Shown: piece after piece, positions 1 to 9,842 of the stretch | Layout: the number at the start of each line of letters is the position of its first letter | Position numbering within the stretch: the first letter of the stretch is position 1 | Assembly (NCBI RefSeq): GCF_018913985.1 | Contig: NZ_JAHMHK010000002.1 | Coordinates: 1-64,000 of the forward strand | Source: Mycoplasma zalophidermidis | Lineage (GTDB): Bacteria > Bacillota_I > Bacilli_A > Mycoplasmatales > Metamycoplasmataceae | Direction: 5' to 3' | Length of the DNA stretch: 64,000 nt | Program-made: the position numbers and the translations under genes | The notes under the pieces: model-generated | The model's input: only the letters and a program-made list of their open reading frames with translations | Told to the model about the DNA's origin: nothing | Databases searched by the model: none

Positions 1-252
1 TCTTGCTATTTTCTTATCATTTTTTGTATTAATTAAATCATATGAAATATTATCAAGAACGTAATCGTCTGGATTAATATTTTTACCTTTGTAGATAAAA
101 ATAATATCATCGCTTGTAATTGAACCGACTTTTTTATTTTCGGAACCAGATTTTAATTTTGCTTGAATTTTATTGTCAATTAATGCAATGATAGTTGCAG
201 TAGCTGTGGCAGAGGATGCAAGTGTTGTAATTGTTTTTAAAATTTTTTTCAT
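1..252 (-). CDS. N-terminus of a putative exported/membrane-anchored protein (partial)
   Basis: Only the first 84 codons lie in the window; the gene continues beyond base 1. The start is the ATG at 252, seven bases after an AAAGGA site; an ATG five bases upstream is out of frame and lies too close to that site. The protein opens MKKILKTITTLASSATATAT followed by IIALID, a lysine start and hydrophobic segment typical of a mycoplasma signal peptide or signal anchor. No lipobox cysteine is visible. A Lys/Asp/Asn-rich region follows. The family is not recognised; it is probably a surface protein. Confidence 0.6.
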   Translation of the reverse strand, partial: MKKILKTITTLASSATATATIIALIDNKIQAKLKSGSENKKVGSITSDDIIFIYKGKNINPDDYVLDNISYDLINTKNDKKIAR

Positions 253-314
253 TTCATTTTCCTTTGAATTTCATTTTAATAATTAATAGTTTGGTGATAG
301 GCAAATATGTGTAA

Positions 315-320
315 ATTATA
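315..320 (-). promoter_or_regulatory. -10 box for the partial exported-protein gene
   Basis: A perfect TATAAT on the minus strand lies about 63 bases before the ATG at 252, predicting a leader of roughly 55 bases. No clear -35 is seen, as is usual in mycoplasmas. The sequence is partly palindromic (ATTATATAAT), so the direction rests on the neighbouring gene. Confidence 0.4.
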
Positions 321-537
321 TAATACTCAATTATATATACATATAATTATTAATTTTAATAAGGAATATAGCTCTAAATTATGATATTTTTCAGATTTCA
401 ACTTATCAAATATAAGTTAAATTAGTGATTTTGTAATTTGATGTAGATAATTATATTTCTATAACAACAATTCTGGGGATACGGTTTTTATTTTATCAAT
501 CTATAAATAAAGTTGTGTTTTTATCAGTTTTTTTAAA

Positions 538-573
538 AAATGCCAAGCGCATACTCTTAACGCTTGGCATTTA
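538..573 (-). terminator. Rho-independent terminator after the ketopantoate-reductase-like gene
   Basis: A 9-bp stem (TGCCAAGCG / CGCTTGGCA) with AT-rich extensions forms a hairpin followed by six T on the minus strand. It sits about 60 bases past the stop of the gene ending at 630. Confidence 0.75.
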
Positions 574-629
574 ATTTTAATAATAATGTGATAATATTAT
601 TTTTCAATTTAATTAAAGTGTTTTTAAAA

Positions 630-1574
630 TTATTTGTTACCGTTTTTATTTTCTTTCGAATGAATTAAATGGGCAATAAAGGTGTTAATTGGTGTTGGTA
701 TATTGTGGGCTTTGCCCATACGTGCAACAGCACCATTTAAATAATCAATTTCTGTTAAACGTTTGTTTTTCATATCTTGATATAGCGAGGGATAGTGTAA
801 CCCTTGTTTATCAACCGGGAATGTACCGGCAACAATTTTGTGAACTAATTCCTTATCCATATCAACATTGTCTTCAGCCTTAGCAACTAAGGCCATTTCA
901 TCAATAATAGCTTTTGATATTTCGTAGTTGTGTTCGTATGAACCATATTCATTAATATTACAGTCAATTAAAGTACACATCGTGTTCAATACACAGTTAA
1001 CTACTGCTTTGTTTCAAATTGAAGCATAAACATTTTGTGAATAACTCACATTCAAACCTGCCTTATTCAACTCCTCAACAATTTGCATAGTGTAATCTAG
1101 ATTTTTTTCTTCAACTTGTTTTAAATCCATTTTACCACTACCGCCAGTTTTTAAAACACCAGGCCCACCTAAACCAGATGATCAAACAGTAGTACCAATC
1201 AATATATTTTCAGGCGTAATAAATTGTTTTAGAGTTGTGATGTGTCCTAACCCGTTTAGTACGCAGATAATTTTTGTTTTTGGATTCATTAAAGGATGTA
1301 TAGTTTTTAACATATCCTTTAGTCCCATTGCTTTAGTAGCAACAAAAACCAAGTCAAAACTATCTTTAATTTGGTTAACTTCACTTGTGTGGTAAACAGG
1401 GAAATGTAAATATCCTTCATTGTTTCCATCAATAATAGCTTGCAAACCATTTTCCTTCATAGCGTCGACGTGGTCTTTTCAACCATCAATAGCCACAATA
1501 TCGTGGCCAGATTTGTGCATCATGTAAGCAAATCTTAAACCCAAAGCACCCGCTCCGGCAAATAAAATTTTCAT
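630..1574 (-). CDS. Ketopantoate reductase (ApbA/PanE) family protein
   Basis: This is a 314-aa NAD(P)H-dependent dehydrogenase of the ApbA/PanE fold, which reduces 2-dehydropantoate to pantoate in CoA synthesis. The N-terminal Rossmann motif GAGALG is at residues 7-12. The C-terminal domain has the family signature K189-N193-N197 with 4-residue spacing, matching the catalytic Lys and Asn residues of known PanE enzymes. The ATG at 1574 follows AAGGAG. The length matches the family. The gene stands alone between terminators with no panB, panC or panD nearby, so the substrate in this organism may be another 2-oxo acid; the family call is firm but the substrate is not. Confidence 0.85.
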
Positions 1575-1604
1575 AATTTGTCTCCTTAAATTTTTACTTT
1601 TAAT

Positions 1605-1610
1605 ATTATA
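1605..1610 (-). promoter_or_regulatory. -10 box for the reductase gene
   Basis: TATAAT on the minus strand lies about 30 bases upstream of the ATG at 1574, giving a leader of about 24 bases that contains the AAGGAG site. Confidence 0.5.
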
Positions 1611-1738
1611 TTAAAATCTTAGAATTGCTTATTAATAAGATAATATTTCCAATTAGATTTATAAATGAGCATAAAAGCAAATTAATAGTATAGTTTGACA
1701 AAAAAATATTTTAATATTAGCACTTAAGTATTTAAAAA

Positions 1739-1765
1739 TAAAAAACAAGCGATTGCTTGCTTAAA
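1739..1765 (-). terminator. Terminator after the APC permease gene
   Basis: A short hairpin (CAAGC-GATT-GCTTG, extended by A:T pairs) is followed on the minus strand by a T-rich run. It lies just past the permease stop at 1780. Confidence 0.6.
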
Positions 1766-1779
1766 TTTAAATGTGCCAA

Positions 1780-3483
1780 TTAATATTCAGTAATCAAAAT
1801 TACTTGGATGTTAGTATTTGATTGCAAATTTAAGATAGCGTCGAAGTTTAAATTGTCTGGCAACGAATCAATAATTAAAATATTACGAAGGTTGGTTGAG
1901 CTCTGAATTAGTTGCGCAAACATCGATAAATCTAGGTGGTCATTTTGAAATTTTTTGTGATTAAATCTTCTTAATAAGATGGTTTCTGTTGGATAAGAAT
2001 TAAGTAGCGAATTAATAACATTGTTTAGATTGCTTGGCTGAGCAATTAAAGGTTTAATGCTAAATTCACAATTTTTAATATTAATCTTTGAATTTTGACT
2101 TTGAAATTTGAATGTTGAACTATATTTAAAAAAATCATTGCGGAATTTTAAATATAGTTGATATGAGCCTAAAAATATTAAACCCATAAACATAAGTGCC
2201 AAATAAGATCCAACAATAATAATCACATTAGCATCGTAATCAGCACCAACGAGCGGAGGAAACAATGTCGATAACGCAACAAAAGCAATCATTATCGAAA
2301 CTAATATATAAATTACTTTTTCTCATCATCTCACTTTTAACTCTTTATTTCGTATGGATATGACCAAAATTGATACGATGGCAAATAGATATTGAATAAA
2401 AAATACTAAATTACCTGCATTAAGAATCGTAGCAAAACTATCTTGTATTTTAAATATGGATGGAATAATTGATAAAAATATCATAGAAAGCACGGTTATT
2501 AAGGTCACAAAAATTGTAGCATTTTTATGTTGACCATTTTTAGCCACTTTTGATAAAGAATGAGGGATAAAACCATCTTGCGCAAGTGGAACAACGGTTT
2601 TAGCATAATAAACCATTGAAAAAATTGTTGAAGTTATTTGTCTAAACAACAAACCCAGAGTAAAGATAATTAAACCGGTAACACCTAAAGCTTTTTCCAT
2701 TAAAGCCGCCACATAATTAGACTGTGTAGAATTGGCCAAGGGCGGAACAAAAATAAAAATTAGGTAAAAAACTAGATAAATGAAAATGATAATACCAAAT
2801 AGATAAAGCAATATTTTTCTAAAGTTTTTTGTTTTAACCTCGGTGCTTAACCCTGCTAATCCTTCAACACCGGCAAAAGCATAAATGAAACTTAATATCG
2901 CACTAATAATTAAATAGGGTGTGATAGTTCCGGTTTTGGTTGTAAAAATATTGGTAGCTCTTGAGCCAGTGATTGTTAGATAAATAATTACCGCAAATAT
3001 AAATACTAGTACAATTCATTTAATTAAAGCTGAGTAAAAAATCACTTTTTTAGAAATGTTTAAACTTAAGGCAGAAATGATTGTTAAAACAATGAAAAAT
3101 AATAGTGAACAAATTTGTAATATTAATTGATATTTAAAATCAGCCACAAAAAAGCTTACTAATGTTGAAAAAAATAATGGAGTAGTTGCGCTAAAAAGAG
3201 GTGCTTGCATAAATTGATTTCAGCCATTGATATACCATAATCAACGGCGATGGGATGAATTTTTAACATATGCATAAGATCCTCCGCTTTGTTGCCCATA
3301 CCATTGTGAACCTCTAGCAAAAGCCAGCATCACACCAGCAGCAATAAAAGCCGTGATGGCAAAAATTAACAAGCTATAGTTACCAGTTTTAATCACGCTA
3401 GAGATAGTAGCAATAAATCCAAAGCCAACAATATAGTTAATCCCATAAAAAATAAAACTTTTACCGCTAAATTTTTTATTCAT
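1780..3483 (-). CDS. APC-superfamily amino acid permease with a soluble C-terminal tail
   Basis: This 567-aa protein stays open through several TGA Trp codons. The N-terminus (KSFIFYGINYIVGFGFIATI) matches the first helix of amino acid/polyamine/organocation transporters with its glycine-rich unwound segment, and about twelve hydrophobic segments follow to about residue 450. It probably moves an amino acid or peptide fragment across the membrane by secondary transport; the substrate cannot be read from sequence. Residues from about 453 to 567 are hydrophilic and predicted cytoplasmic, with alternating hydrophobic strands (NILIIDSL, IQVILITEY) and helices like a small alpha/beta domain, which is unusual for the family. 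The ATG at 3483 follows GGAA; the gene is monocistronic. Confidence 0.8.
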
Positions 3484-3714
3484 AATTCCTTTCCGTATTA
3501 AAAATACTGATTTATTTTATACATAAAACCAATTGAAAAGAAATAAAAAAATCATTTTTTGCATCAAAAAAAGCTCTATAAATAAGTTTTTATTTTTTTA
3601 GGAAAAATGAAGTTTTAGTTAAATTTACAAACACGCCGTTTTTGGACTAAATTTAAGCCAAAAACTGCTAAATTGCTATATTAAATCGATTCAGATAACT
3701 CATAAAAAGCAAAA

Positions 3715-3741
3715 ATAAAAAGTAAGTCGCGCTTACTTTTT
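3715..3741 (-). terminator. Terminator ending the ribosomal protein operon
   Basis: A 9-bp stem (AAAAGTAAG / CTTACTTTT) with a 5-base loop lies 12-38 bases past the rplO stop and is followed by a T-rich run on the minus strand. It marks the transcript end directly after rplO. Confidence 0.75.
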
Positions 3742-3752
3742 AATGATTGGAA

Positions 3753-4193
3753 TTAAAGTAGTGTGAATGATCCACCAGCTGCTTCGATAGCATCAATAGC
3801 TGTTTGAGAAGCTGCGTGAGTAGATACTGAAAGTTTTTTAGTAAGTTTACCATTACCTAAAATTTTAACAGGTAAGTTAGTTTTGATTAAATTAGCTTTA
3901 ATTAGAGTTTCTAAATTAACTTGATCGTTTTCGTTAAATCTTTCTTCTAAATCTTTTAAATTAACAACTTGGTATTCAACGTGGTTAACGTTTGTGAAAC
4001 CACGTTTACCAATACGACGGAATCAAGGTGTTTGTCCACCTTCAAATCCTGGTCTGTGTCCGTGACGTTTATTTTGACCCGATTGACCTTTACCAGCTTG
4101 TTTACCTTTACCAGCGGCGTGACCTCTACCAACACGGTGCTTGTCTTTGCGAGCACCGTGGGTTGGTTTTAATGATTCTAAATTTTTGTTCAT
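3753..4193 (-). CDS. rplO: 50S ribosomal protein L15
   Basis: This 146-aa protein of the large subunit binds 23S rRNA late in 50S assembly. The N-terminus ([20 protein letters not shown]) carries the basic Gly-rich L15 motif, followed by [17 protein letters not shown] and [20 protein letters not shown]; the Trp is encoded by TGA. The ATG at 4193 follows GAAAGGA. It is the last gene of the operon and is preceded by a 91-base gap holding a long inverted repeat. In most bacteria secY follows; here a terminator does. Confidence 0.96.
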
Positions 4194-4208
4194 TATATTT
4201 CCTTTCGT

Positions 4209-4287
4209 TAATTAAATATTATCGACTGTTTGAATAGTACTTTTGAAAACGAGTTCAAGTTGCTAAACTAAACTAAATATTTAATTA
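4209..4287 (-). repeat. 12-bp inverted repeat between rpsE and rplO
   Basis: Arms 4209-4220 (TAATTAAATATT) and 4276-4287 (AATATTTAATTA) are perfect reverse complements separated by 55 bases. In the transcript the 5' arm covers the rpsE stop codon and the 3' arm ends just before the rplO SD site. It could fold into a stem that affects rplO translation or protects the mRNA; the function is inferred. Confidence 0.5.
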
Positions 4288-4905
4288 TAGTAAGTCTTTG
4301 ACGTCTTTACCTCTAATGTCAGCAATTTGTTCTGGTGTTCTCATTTGGGTTAAGGCTTTTAAAGTTGCTCTAACAATGTTAGATTTTGAACGTGAACCGT
4401 ATGTTTTTGAATATACGTCAGTGTAACCAGCTAATTCAACAACTGCACGTACAGTTGATGAAGCAACAATCCCGGTACCTTTAGCGGCAGGTTTCAATAA
4501 CACTTTAGAAGCCAAGAATTTAGCTTCGTTTTGGTGTGGTACTGTACCATTTAGAATTGGTAATGAGATTAAATTGTTTTTAGCATCTTTAACTGCTTTT
4601 TTGATTGAATCGGGAACTTCATTTGCTTTTCCGTGACCAAATCCAACACGTCCCTTTTTATCACCAACAACCACAAAAGTTGAGAATGAGAATCTGCGTC
4701 CACCCTTAACGGTTTTAGATACTCTAGAAATTGAAATTACTTTTTCACTAAATTCGTTTTGGAATGAATCGTTTCTTCTTCTTGGTTGTCTACGTTCACG
4801 AGTTTGTTGTTTACGAACAGGTTTTGCGTCGCTATTAGCTTTTTCTTGAGGTTTTACAACTTCTTGAGTTGGAGCTGCTTGTGTTTGATTAATATTATCT
4901 GTCAT
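4285..4905 (-). CDS. rpsE: 30S ribosomal protein S5 with N-terminal extension
   Basis: S5 (206 aa) is a small-subunit protein at the decoding and mRNA-entry site. The S5 N-domain runs from about residue 50 ([18 protein letters not shown]) with the [20 protein letters not shown] motif, followed by the C-domain ([20 protein letters not shown]). The first ~48 residues are a Gln/Lys/Arg-rich extension ending in [14 protein letters not shown], absent from the ~166-aa E. coli protein and likely disordered. The start overlaps the rplR stop in TAATG, with SD AAGGAG inside rplR, suggesting translational coupling. Confidence 0.96.
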   Translation of the reverse strand: MTDNINQTQAAPTQEVVKPQEKANSDAKPVRKQQTRERRQPRRRNDSFQNEFSEKVISISRVSKTVKGGRRFSFSTFVVVGDKKGRVGFGHGKANEVPDSIKKAVKDAKNNLISLPILNGTVPHQNEAKFLASKVLLKPAAKGTGIVASSTVRAVVELAGYTDVYSKTYGSRSKSNIVRATLKALTQMRTPEQIADIRGKDVKDLL

Positions 4906-5261
4906 TAGAATTTAACTCCTTGTGCGGTTTGTCTAACTGCTTCAGCGAATGCTTTAACACGACCGTGGTATACGTAACCTGAACGGTCAAATACGATTTC
5001 AGTTAATTTAAGAGCTTTGATTTTTTCACCCATTAATTCACCAGCTTTTTTAGCTGATTCGATGTTTCCCGCAAATTGTCCATTAACTAATGTTGATACA
5101 CTAGCTAATGTAACACCTTTAGAGTCATCAATTAATTGTGCATAAAAGTTTTGGTGTGATTTGAAAACGCATAAACGAGGTTTCACGCTGGTGCCAATGA
5201 TTGATTGACGTTCACGTAAATGTTTCTTTTGACGTGCTTGATTTCTTGATAATTGAGCCAT
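4905..5261 (-). CDS. rplR: 50S ribosomal protein L18
   Basis: L18 (118 aa) binds 5S rRNA and brings it to the central protuberance. The sequence runs from a basic N-terminus through [20 protein letters not shown] to [20 protein letters not shown], the classic C-terminal signature. The start at 5261 follows AAAGGA. The stop overlaps the rpsE start by one base. Confidence 0.96.
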   Translation of the reverse strand: MAQLSRNQARQKKHLRERQSIIGTSVKPRLCVFKSHQNFYAQLIDDSKGVTLASVSTLVNGQFAGNIESAKKAGELMGEKIKALKLTEIVFDRSGYVYHGRVKAFAEAVRQTAQGVKF

Positions 5262-5279
5262 AATTTTGTCCTTTCGAAA

Positions 5280-5819
5280 CTACTTCGCAGCAGTTTTCCC
5301 TTCTTTACGACGAATAACTTCGTCTTTGTAAGCAATACCTTTACCTGAGTAAGGGCTTGGTTTTCTTGTTGCACGAACGATGGCAGCGAATTGGCCAACG
5401 CTTTCTTTTGAAATTGATGATAATGTAATTTCAGTTGGTTTTGGTAATTCAACTTTAACATCGGCAGGAATGTCTAATAATTCAAGGTGTGATTTACCAA
5501 CAGCTAATTCTAATTGCTGTCCTTTTAGAACTGCTTTGTAACCAACCCCTTTAATAACCAATTCTCTTTTAAAACCTTCACTAACACCGATTAACATGTT
5601 TGAAATTAAAGCGTTAGTAGTTCCATGTAATTGTTTGGTTGATTTTTCTTCGTTTGCTCTTAGTGTGCTAATTTTATTTTCTTCAATTTTGATAGCAATA
5701 AGTGGTGAAAAGTTTGCTTCTAGAGTACCCAATTTACCTTTTACGCTAAATTTGGTTCCATCTAATGTTGCATCAACACCAGCAGGGATTGTTAAGATTC
5801 TGTTTCCTACACGTGACAT
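5280..5819 (-). CDS. rplF: 50S ribosomal protein L6
   Basis: L6 (179 aa) lies near the GTPase-associated centre of the large subunit. The opening MSRVGNRILTIPAGVD and the C-terminal signature KPSPYSGKGIAYKDEVIRRK are diagnostic of the family; length is normal. The start follows an AGGGGG SD site ten bases after the rpsH stop. Confidence 0.97.
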   Translation of the reverse strand: MSRVGNRILTIPAGVDATLDGTKFSVKGKLGTLEANFSPLIAIKIEENKISTLRANEEKSTKQLHGTTNALISNMLIGVSEGFKRELVIKGVGYKAVLKGQQLELAVGKSHLELLDIPADVKVELPKPTEITLSSISKESVGQFAAIVRATRKPSPYSGKGIAYKDEVIRRKEGKTAAK

Positions 5820-5829
5820 AATCTACCCC

Positions 5830-6225
5830 CTATCAAATGATAGCGATAACTTCACCGCCAACATTTTCCTTACGCGCTTGTTTTTCAGTCATCATGCCTT
5901 TTGAAGTAGACACAATAGCTGTACCATAACCTGATAATACTGTAGGTAGGTCTTGAGCTGAAGAATAAACTCTTAGACCTGGTTTAGAAATACGTTTGAA
6001 ATCAATGATTGCTCTTTGAGTTCCTTTGTATTTCAGGCTAACTTCTAAAGTTTTTTCAATGCCTTCACCTTTAACGTTTACGGCTTGAATGTAACCTTCA
6101 GATAATAGAATGTCAAGGATTTTAGCTTTTTTGCTTGAGAATGGAATGTTTACTGTTTTAAATTTTCTTTGGTTGGCGTTTTTAATACGCACAATCATAT
6201 CTGAGATTGGATCTGTAATAAACAT
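5830..6225 (-). CDS. rpsH: 30S ribosomal protein S8
   Basis: S8 (131 aa) binds helix 21 of 16S rRNA and is the classic spc-operon repressor in E. coli. I start at the second Met (MFITDPISDMIVRIKNA), which fits other S8 proteins; a Met three codons upstream overlaps the rpsN stop. The C-terminus is GGEVIAIIW with TGA-encoded Trp followed by TAG, so a standard-code reading would lose the last residue. Confidence 0.95.
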
Positions 6226-6227
6226 AA

Positions 6228-6413
6228 TTATCAACTCGCTTTCTTATATCCTGGGATTTGTCCAGCGTGTGCTTTAACACGGAAACAAATACGACAGATT
6301 TTAAATTTTCTTAAAACAGCGTGTGGACGACCACAAATTTCGCAACGTGTGTAAGCACGTGTTGAAAATTTCGCATGTTTCTTTTGTTTAACTTTTAACG
6401 AAACCTTAGCCAT
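6228..6413 (-). CDS. rpsN: 30S ribosomal protein S14, zinc-binding type
   Basis: S14 (61 aa) of the small-subunit head is the short zinc form: two CxxC pairs (CEIC at about 24-27, CRIC at about 39-42). The end KKAS-W uses TGA as Trp before TAA, giving exactly the 61 residues usual for this type. It starts 3 bases after rplE and ends 3 bases before rpsH. Confidence 0.96.
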
Positions 6414-6415
6414 AA

Positions 6416-6961
6416 TTATTTATCTCCTTTAGCAAATCTAATTCCAATTAATTCAAGCATTCTTTTAGCTTCAACATCTGAGTTAGTTGTTGTAATTAAT
6501 TGAACGTCTAATCCTTTAATTCTTCTGATTTTGTCAAAATCAATTTCTGGGAAAATGATTTCTTCTCTAATTCCTAATGAGTAATTTCCTCTGCCATCGA
6601 AGGCTTTAGGGTTTGCCCCGCGGAAATCACGGATACGAGGCATTGAAATGTGAATTAATTTTTCTAAAAAGTCTCACATTTTTTCTCTACGTAGAGTAAC
6701 TTTACCCCCCATAGGCATGCCTTCTCTTAATTTTCATGATGCGTTTGATTTTCTAGCAACTGTTTGGTAGGGTTTTTGGCTAGAAATTAGTGTTAATTCG
6801 TTTAAAACTTCTTCAATTGCTTTTGAGTTTGTAACTTCTCTACCTGCGGTCATATTTAAAACAATTTTTTCAAGACGAGGTACTTGCATAATTGATTTAA
6901 ATTTGAATTCGTCCATTAATGCAGGTACGACTTTTTCTAAATAGTGTTTCTTTAAGTTCAT
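6416..6961 (-). CDS. rplE: 50S ribosomal protein L5
   Basis: L5 (181 aa) contacts 5S rRNA and the P-site tRNA. The reading is continuous when a TGA at codon 76 (ARKSNASW) is Trp. Diagnostic stretches are [16 protein letters not shown], the [20 protein letters not shown] segment and [20 protein letters not shown]. The start is 3 bases past rplX. Confidence 0.97.
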
Positions 6962-6963
6962 AA

Positions 6964-7284
6964 TTAATATTCCTTATTAGTTTTCTTGATAATTCTTGTT
7001 TTTTGACCATTTTTATCGATTTGGTAACCGATTCTTGAAATTGTAGGAGCTGTTGTTTTAGTTCCTTTTTTAGCTATTACTGCGATGTTTGATACGTGGA
7101 TTGGACCTTCTTGTTTCTTAATAGCGCCATCTGATGCTTGTGAAGGTTTTTTGTGTTTGATTTGCATGTTAACATCTTTAATGAAAACTTGGTTATTTTT
7201 AGAGTCAATGCGGATAATACGTCCTTGTGCTCATTTGTGAGCACCTGAAATTACAACAACTTCGTCGTTTACTTTAAATTTCAT
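6964..7284 (-). CDS. rplX: 50S ribosomal protein L24
   Basis: L24 (106 aa) starts large-subunit assembly by binding 23S rRNA. The N-terminus ([20 protein letters not shown]) is the KOW motif, with TGA-coded Trp. The later stretch [15 protein letters not shown] and the terminal [16 protein letters not shown] are typical. The ATG at 7284 follows GAAGGA. Confidence 0.96.
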
Positions 7285-7299
7285 AATATTAATCCTTCC

Positions 7300-7668
7300 C
7301 TATAAAACTTCTGGTGCAAGAGAAACAATTTTTAAATATCCCTTGTCACGTAGTTCACGAGCAACTGGTCCAAAGACACGAGTTCCTCTCATTGATTTAT
7401 CATCTTTAATAATAACTACTGCGTTGTCATCAAATTTAATGTGCGAACCATTCGGTCTTTTGATACCGTAACGTGATCTAACAATCACCGCTTTAACAAC
7501 TTGACCTTCTTTAACTGCTGCATTTGGCAATGCCTTTTTAACTGAACAAATAATGATGTCACCGATGTTGGCGGTCTTTTTACGTGAACCACCTAAAACT
7601 CTAATAACACCAACTTCTTTAGCACCTGAGTTATCAGCAACCTTTAATTTAGATAATTCAATAACCAT
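7300..7668 (-). CDS. rplN: 50S ribosomal protein L14
   Basis: L14 (122 aa) sits at the subunit interface. The signature runs from [20 protein letters not shown] to [20 protein letters not shown], full length. The start overlaps the rpsQ stop in TAATG. Confidence 0.97.
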   Translation of the reverse strand: MVIELSKLKVADNSGAKEVGVIRVLGGSRKKTANIGDIIICSVKKALPNAAVKEGQVVKAVIVRSRYGIKRPNGSHIKFDDNAVVIIKDDKSMRGTRVFGPVARELRDKGYLKIVSLAPEVL

Positions 7669-7937
7669 TATTCTTCTCCTCTAGCAGCTTTTTGTTTAAT
7701 TTCCACTAAACGGAAGTGTTTGGTTTTTGATAGTGGACGTGTTTCCATAATTGAAACAATGTCACCAACTGATGCTAATAATTTTTCGTCGTGAACAGCG
7801 AAACGTTTTACAACTCTATAACGTTTTGAGTATAAAGAGTGTGAACGGTAGCTTTCAACTTCAACAAAAATTGTTTTGTCGCCACGAACAGAAGTAACTT
7901 TACCAGTTAAACTTTTACGTGTTGTTGTTCTTTCCAT
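7668..7937 (-). CDS. rpsQ: 30S ribosomal protein S17
   Basis: S17 (89 aa) is a primary 16S rRNA binder of OB fold. It reads [20 protein letters not shown], then [12 protein letters not shown] and the [17 protein letters not shown] signature. One-base overlaps join it to rpmC upstream and rplN downstream. Confidence 0.96.
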   Translation of the reverse strand: MERTTTRKSLTGKVTSVRGDKTIFVEVESYRSHSLYSKRYRVVKRFAVHDEKLLASVGDIVSIMETRPLSKTKHFRLVEIKQKAARGEE

Positions 7938-8131
7938 TATTTGTCTCCTTTAATTTGTTCAATTGCAGTTAAACATTTTGCAATGTCTTTTTTAACAGCG
8001 TTAATTTTGTGGCTTTGGTCTAATTGTCCGGTAGCGTTTTTAAAACGTAAAGTTAATAATTCCGCTTTAAGGTCGTTAATAAGTTTTTGTAATTCATCAA
8101 CTGATTTTGATTTGATATCTTTATAAAGCAT
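7937..8131 (-). CDS. rpmC: 50S ribosomal protein L29
   Basis: L29 (64 aa) is a helical hairpin at the exit-tunnel rim next to L23. It reads [20 protein letters not shown], then [15 protein letters not shown]. Its strong SD (AAGGAGG) lies within the last codons of rplP and its ATG overlaps the rplP stop. Confidence 0.95.
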   Translation of the reverse strand: MLYKDIKSKSVDELQKLINDLKAELLTLRFKNATGQLDQSHKINAVKKDIAKCLTAIEQIKGDK

Positions 8132-8562
8132 TATTGTTGACCTCCTTGTGATTCATCTTTAGTAATAATTTTTCATTTAACAGGTAACTTGTGTCCACCT
8201 AAACGTAGAGCGTCACGAGCAATTTCTTCTTTAACACCTGAAACTTCAAACATCATTGTATTGACTTTAACTGGTGTATATCATTTGTCTGGAGACCCCT
8301 TACCTGACCCCATACGAACACCAATTGGTTTAGATGTTTTTTGGAAGTGAGGGAAAATTCTAATAAAAACTTGTCCTTCACGACCCATACGACGAGTAAT
8401 CGCAATACGGGCTGATTCTATTTGACGAGCATCTACTCATGCAGATGTTATGGCTTGTAAACCGAATTCGCCAAATGAAACTTTGTTACCTTTGTGAGCT
8501 TTACGTTTATCGTGACGTAAAACGAAAGGTTTACGATATTTGGTTCTTTTTGGTTGAAGCAT
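8131..8562 (-). CDS. rplP: 50S ribosomal protein L16
   Basis: L16 (143 aa) lies near the A site and peptidyl transferase centre. It opens [20 protein letters not shown] and has [33 protein letters not shown] and [17 protein letters not shown]. Two Trp codons are TGA. It overlaps rpsC upstream and rpmC downstream by one base each. Confidence 0.96.
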
Positions 8563-9215
8563 TATTTATTTCCTCCTTCCAAAATTTCACCTTTAGAGAT
8601 TCAAACTTTAACACCAATTGCACCGTATGTTGTACGCGCTGTTGCTTGTGCGTAATCAACATCTTGTCTTAAGGTATGTAGTTTCATTTCTCCACGAGAA
8701 TATCCTTCTGTACGAGCCATATCAACTCCGTTTAAACGGCCTGAAACAGCTGTTTTGATACCTTTTGCTCTTGCTTTTAATGCATCGTTGATAATGTATT
8801 TTTGAGCAATTCTAAAGCTTTCACGATTTTCGAGTTTCATCGCAATAGCTTCCGCAGCTAAACGAGCGTTTAATTCTGGTTTAGCGATTTGCATTACTTG
8901 TAAATTAATATCAAGTTTTTTGTCTTTTAAATGTTTATGTAAAGCTACATTTAGAGCTTCAATGTTAGCACCGTTTTCGCCTAAAATTTTGGCTGGGTTT
9001 GCTACATGTAAAATAACAGTTACTTTATTTGATTGTGTTCTTTTGATTTCCACTTGACCGATTTGGTATTTACGTACTAATTTATCGAAGAATTTGTAAA
9101 TTTTATCGTCTTGAACTAATAATGATCCAAATTCTTTTTTGTCTGCAAATCATGTTGTGTTGTGTGCCTTAGTTACACCGTAACGAAAGCCATTTGGATT
9201 AACTTTTTGTCCCAT
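8562..9215 (-). CDS. rpsC: 30S ribosomal protein S3
   Basis: S3 (217 aa) forms part of the mRNA entry channel. The N-terminus [14 protein letters not shown] is diagnostic. A KH domain follows ([16 protein letters not shown], with the loop GENG), then the C-domain ([20 protein letters not shown]). TGA-Trp occurs in the first third and near the end. The last codons (LEGGNK) encode the AAGGAGG SD of rplP. Confidence 0.96.
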
Positions 9216-9228
9216 AATATTGCCTTTC

Positions 9229-9564
9229 TTAGTTTCTTTCTTCTAAAACTACAGATAAATTTGATGTACGTTTAAAAATTGAGAATGCTCTACCTTGTGA
9301 GTGAGGTTGGAATCTTTTTAGTGTTGGTCCCTCATTAACTATAACTTCTTTAACAAATAATTTTGATGCATCCATTCCGTGGTTGTTTGTTGCGTTGGCA
9401 ATTGCTGAATTGATTAATTTAATAAATAGTTCTGAAGCTTTTTTATTTGTATTTCTTAAAATACCTAATGCTTCACGTACGTCTTTACCTCTAAATAAGG
9501 CAGCTACTAAATTAGCTTTACGTACACTAATACGTTGAATTTTTACGTGTGCTTTTGCTTGCAT
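9229..9564 (-). CDS. rplV: 50S ribosomal protein L22
   Basis: L22 (111 aa) lines the polypeptide exit tunnel. It has KIQRISVRKANLVAALFRGK, the mid-region SAIANATNNHGMDASKLFV and the beta-hairpin region PTLKRFQPHSQGRAFSIFKR, which enters the tunnel. The hairpin has normal length. It lies 2 bases after rpsS. Confidence 0.96.
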   Translation of the reverse strand: MQAKAHVKIQRISVRKANLVAALFRGKDVREALGILRNTNKKASELFIKLINSAIANATNNHGMDASKLFVKEVIVNEGPTLKRFQPHSQGRAFSIFKRTSNLSVVLEERN

Positions 9565-9566
9565 AA

Positions 9567-9842
9567 CTATTTTTTACCTTTATCAGCACCGTGACCATTG
9601 TAAGTTCTTGTTGGAGCAAATTCTCCAAGTTTGTGTCCTACCATGTCATCAGTTACATATACATCAATAAAGTTTTTACCATTGTGAACTTGGAATGTTA
9701 GACCAACAAAGCTTGGGAAGATTGTTGAACGTCTTGATCAAGTTTTGATTGGTTTTTTAGCTGCGCCACCTTCAACGATTGCATCAACTTTTTTTAGTAA
9801 GTGATCATCGGCGAATGGGCCTTTTTTAAGACTACGAGCCAT
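9567..9842 (-). CDS. rpsS: 30S ribosomal protein S19
   Basis: S19 (91 aa) of the small-subunit head reads [20 protein letters not shown], then [20 protein letters not shown] and [13 protein letters not shown]. The single Trp (KTWSRR) is TGA. The start overlaps the rplB stop in TAATG; the stop is TAG. Confidence 0.96.

Larger units (their letters stand above)
253..629. other. AT-rich intergenic region
   Basis: This holds the promoter of the leftmost gene and, at 538-573, the terminator of the reductase gene. In between I see no convincing reading frame even with TGA as Trp, and no RNA gene. Confidence 0.5.

Noticed and set aside
6226-6234. S8 starting three codons earlier
   Set aside because: That start overlaps the rpsN stop, and S8 proteins begin at the FITDPI segment.
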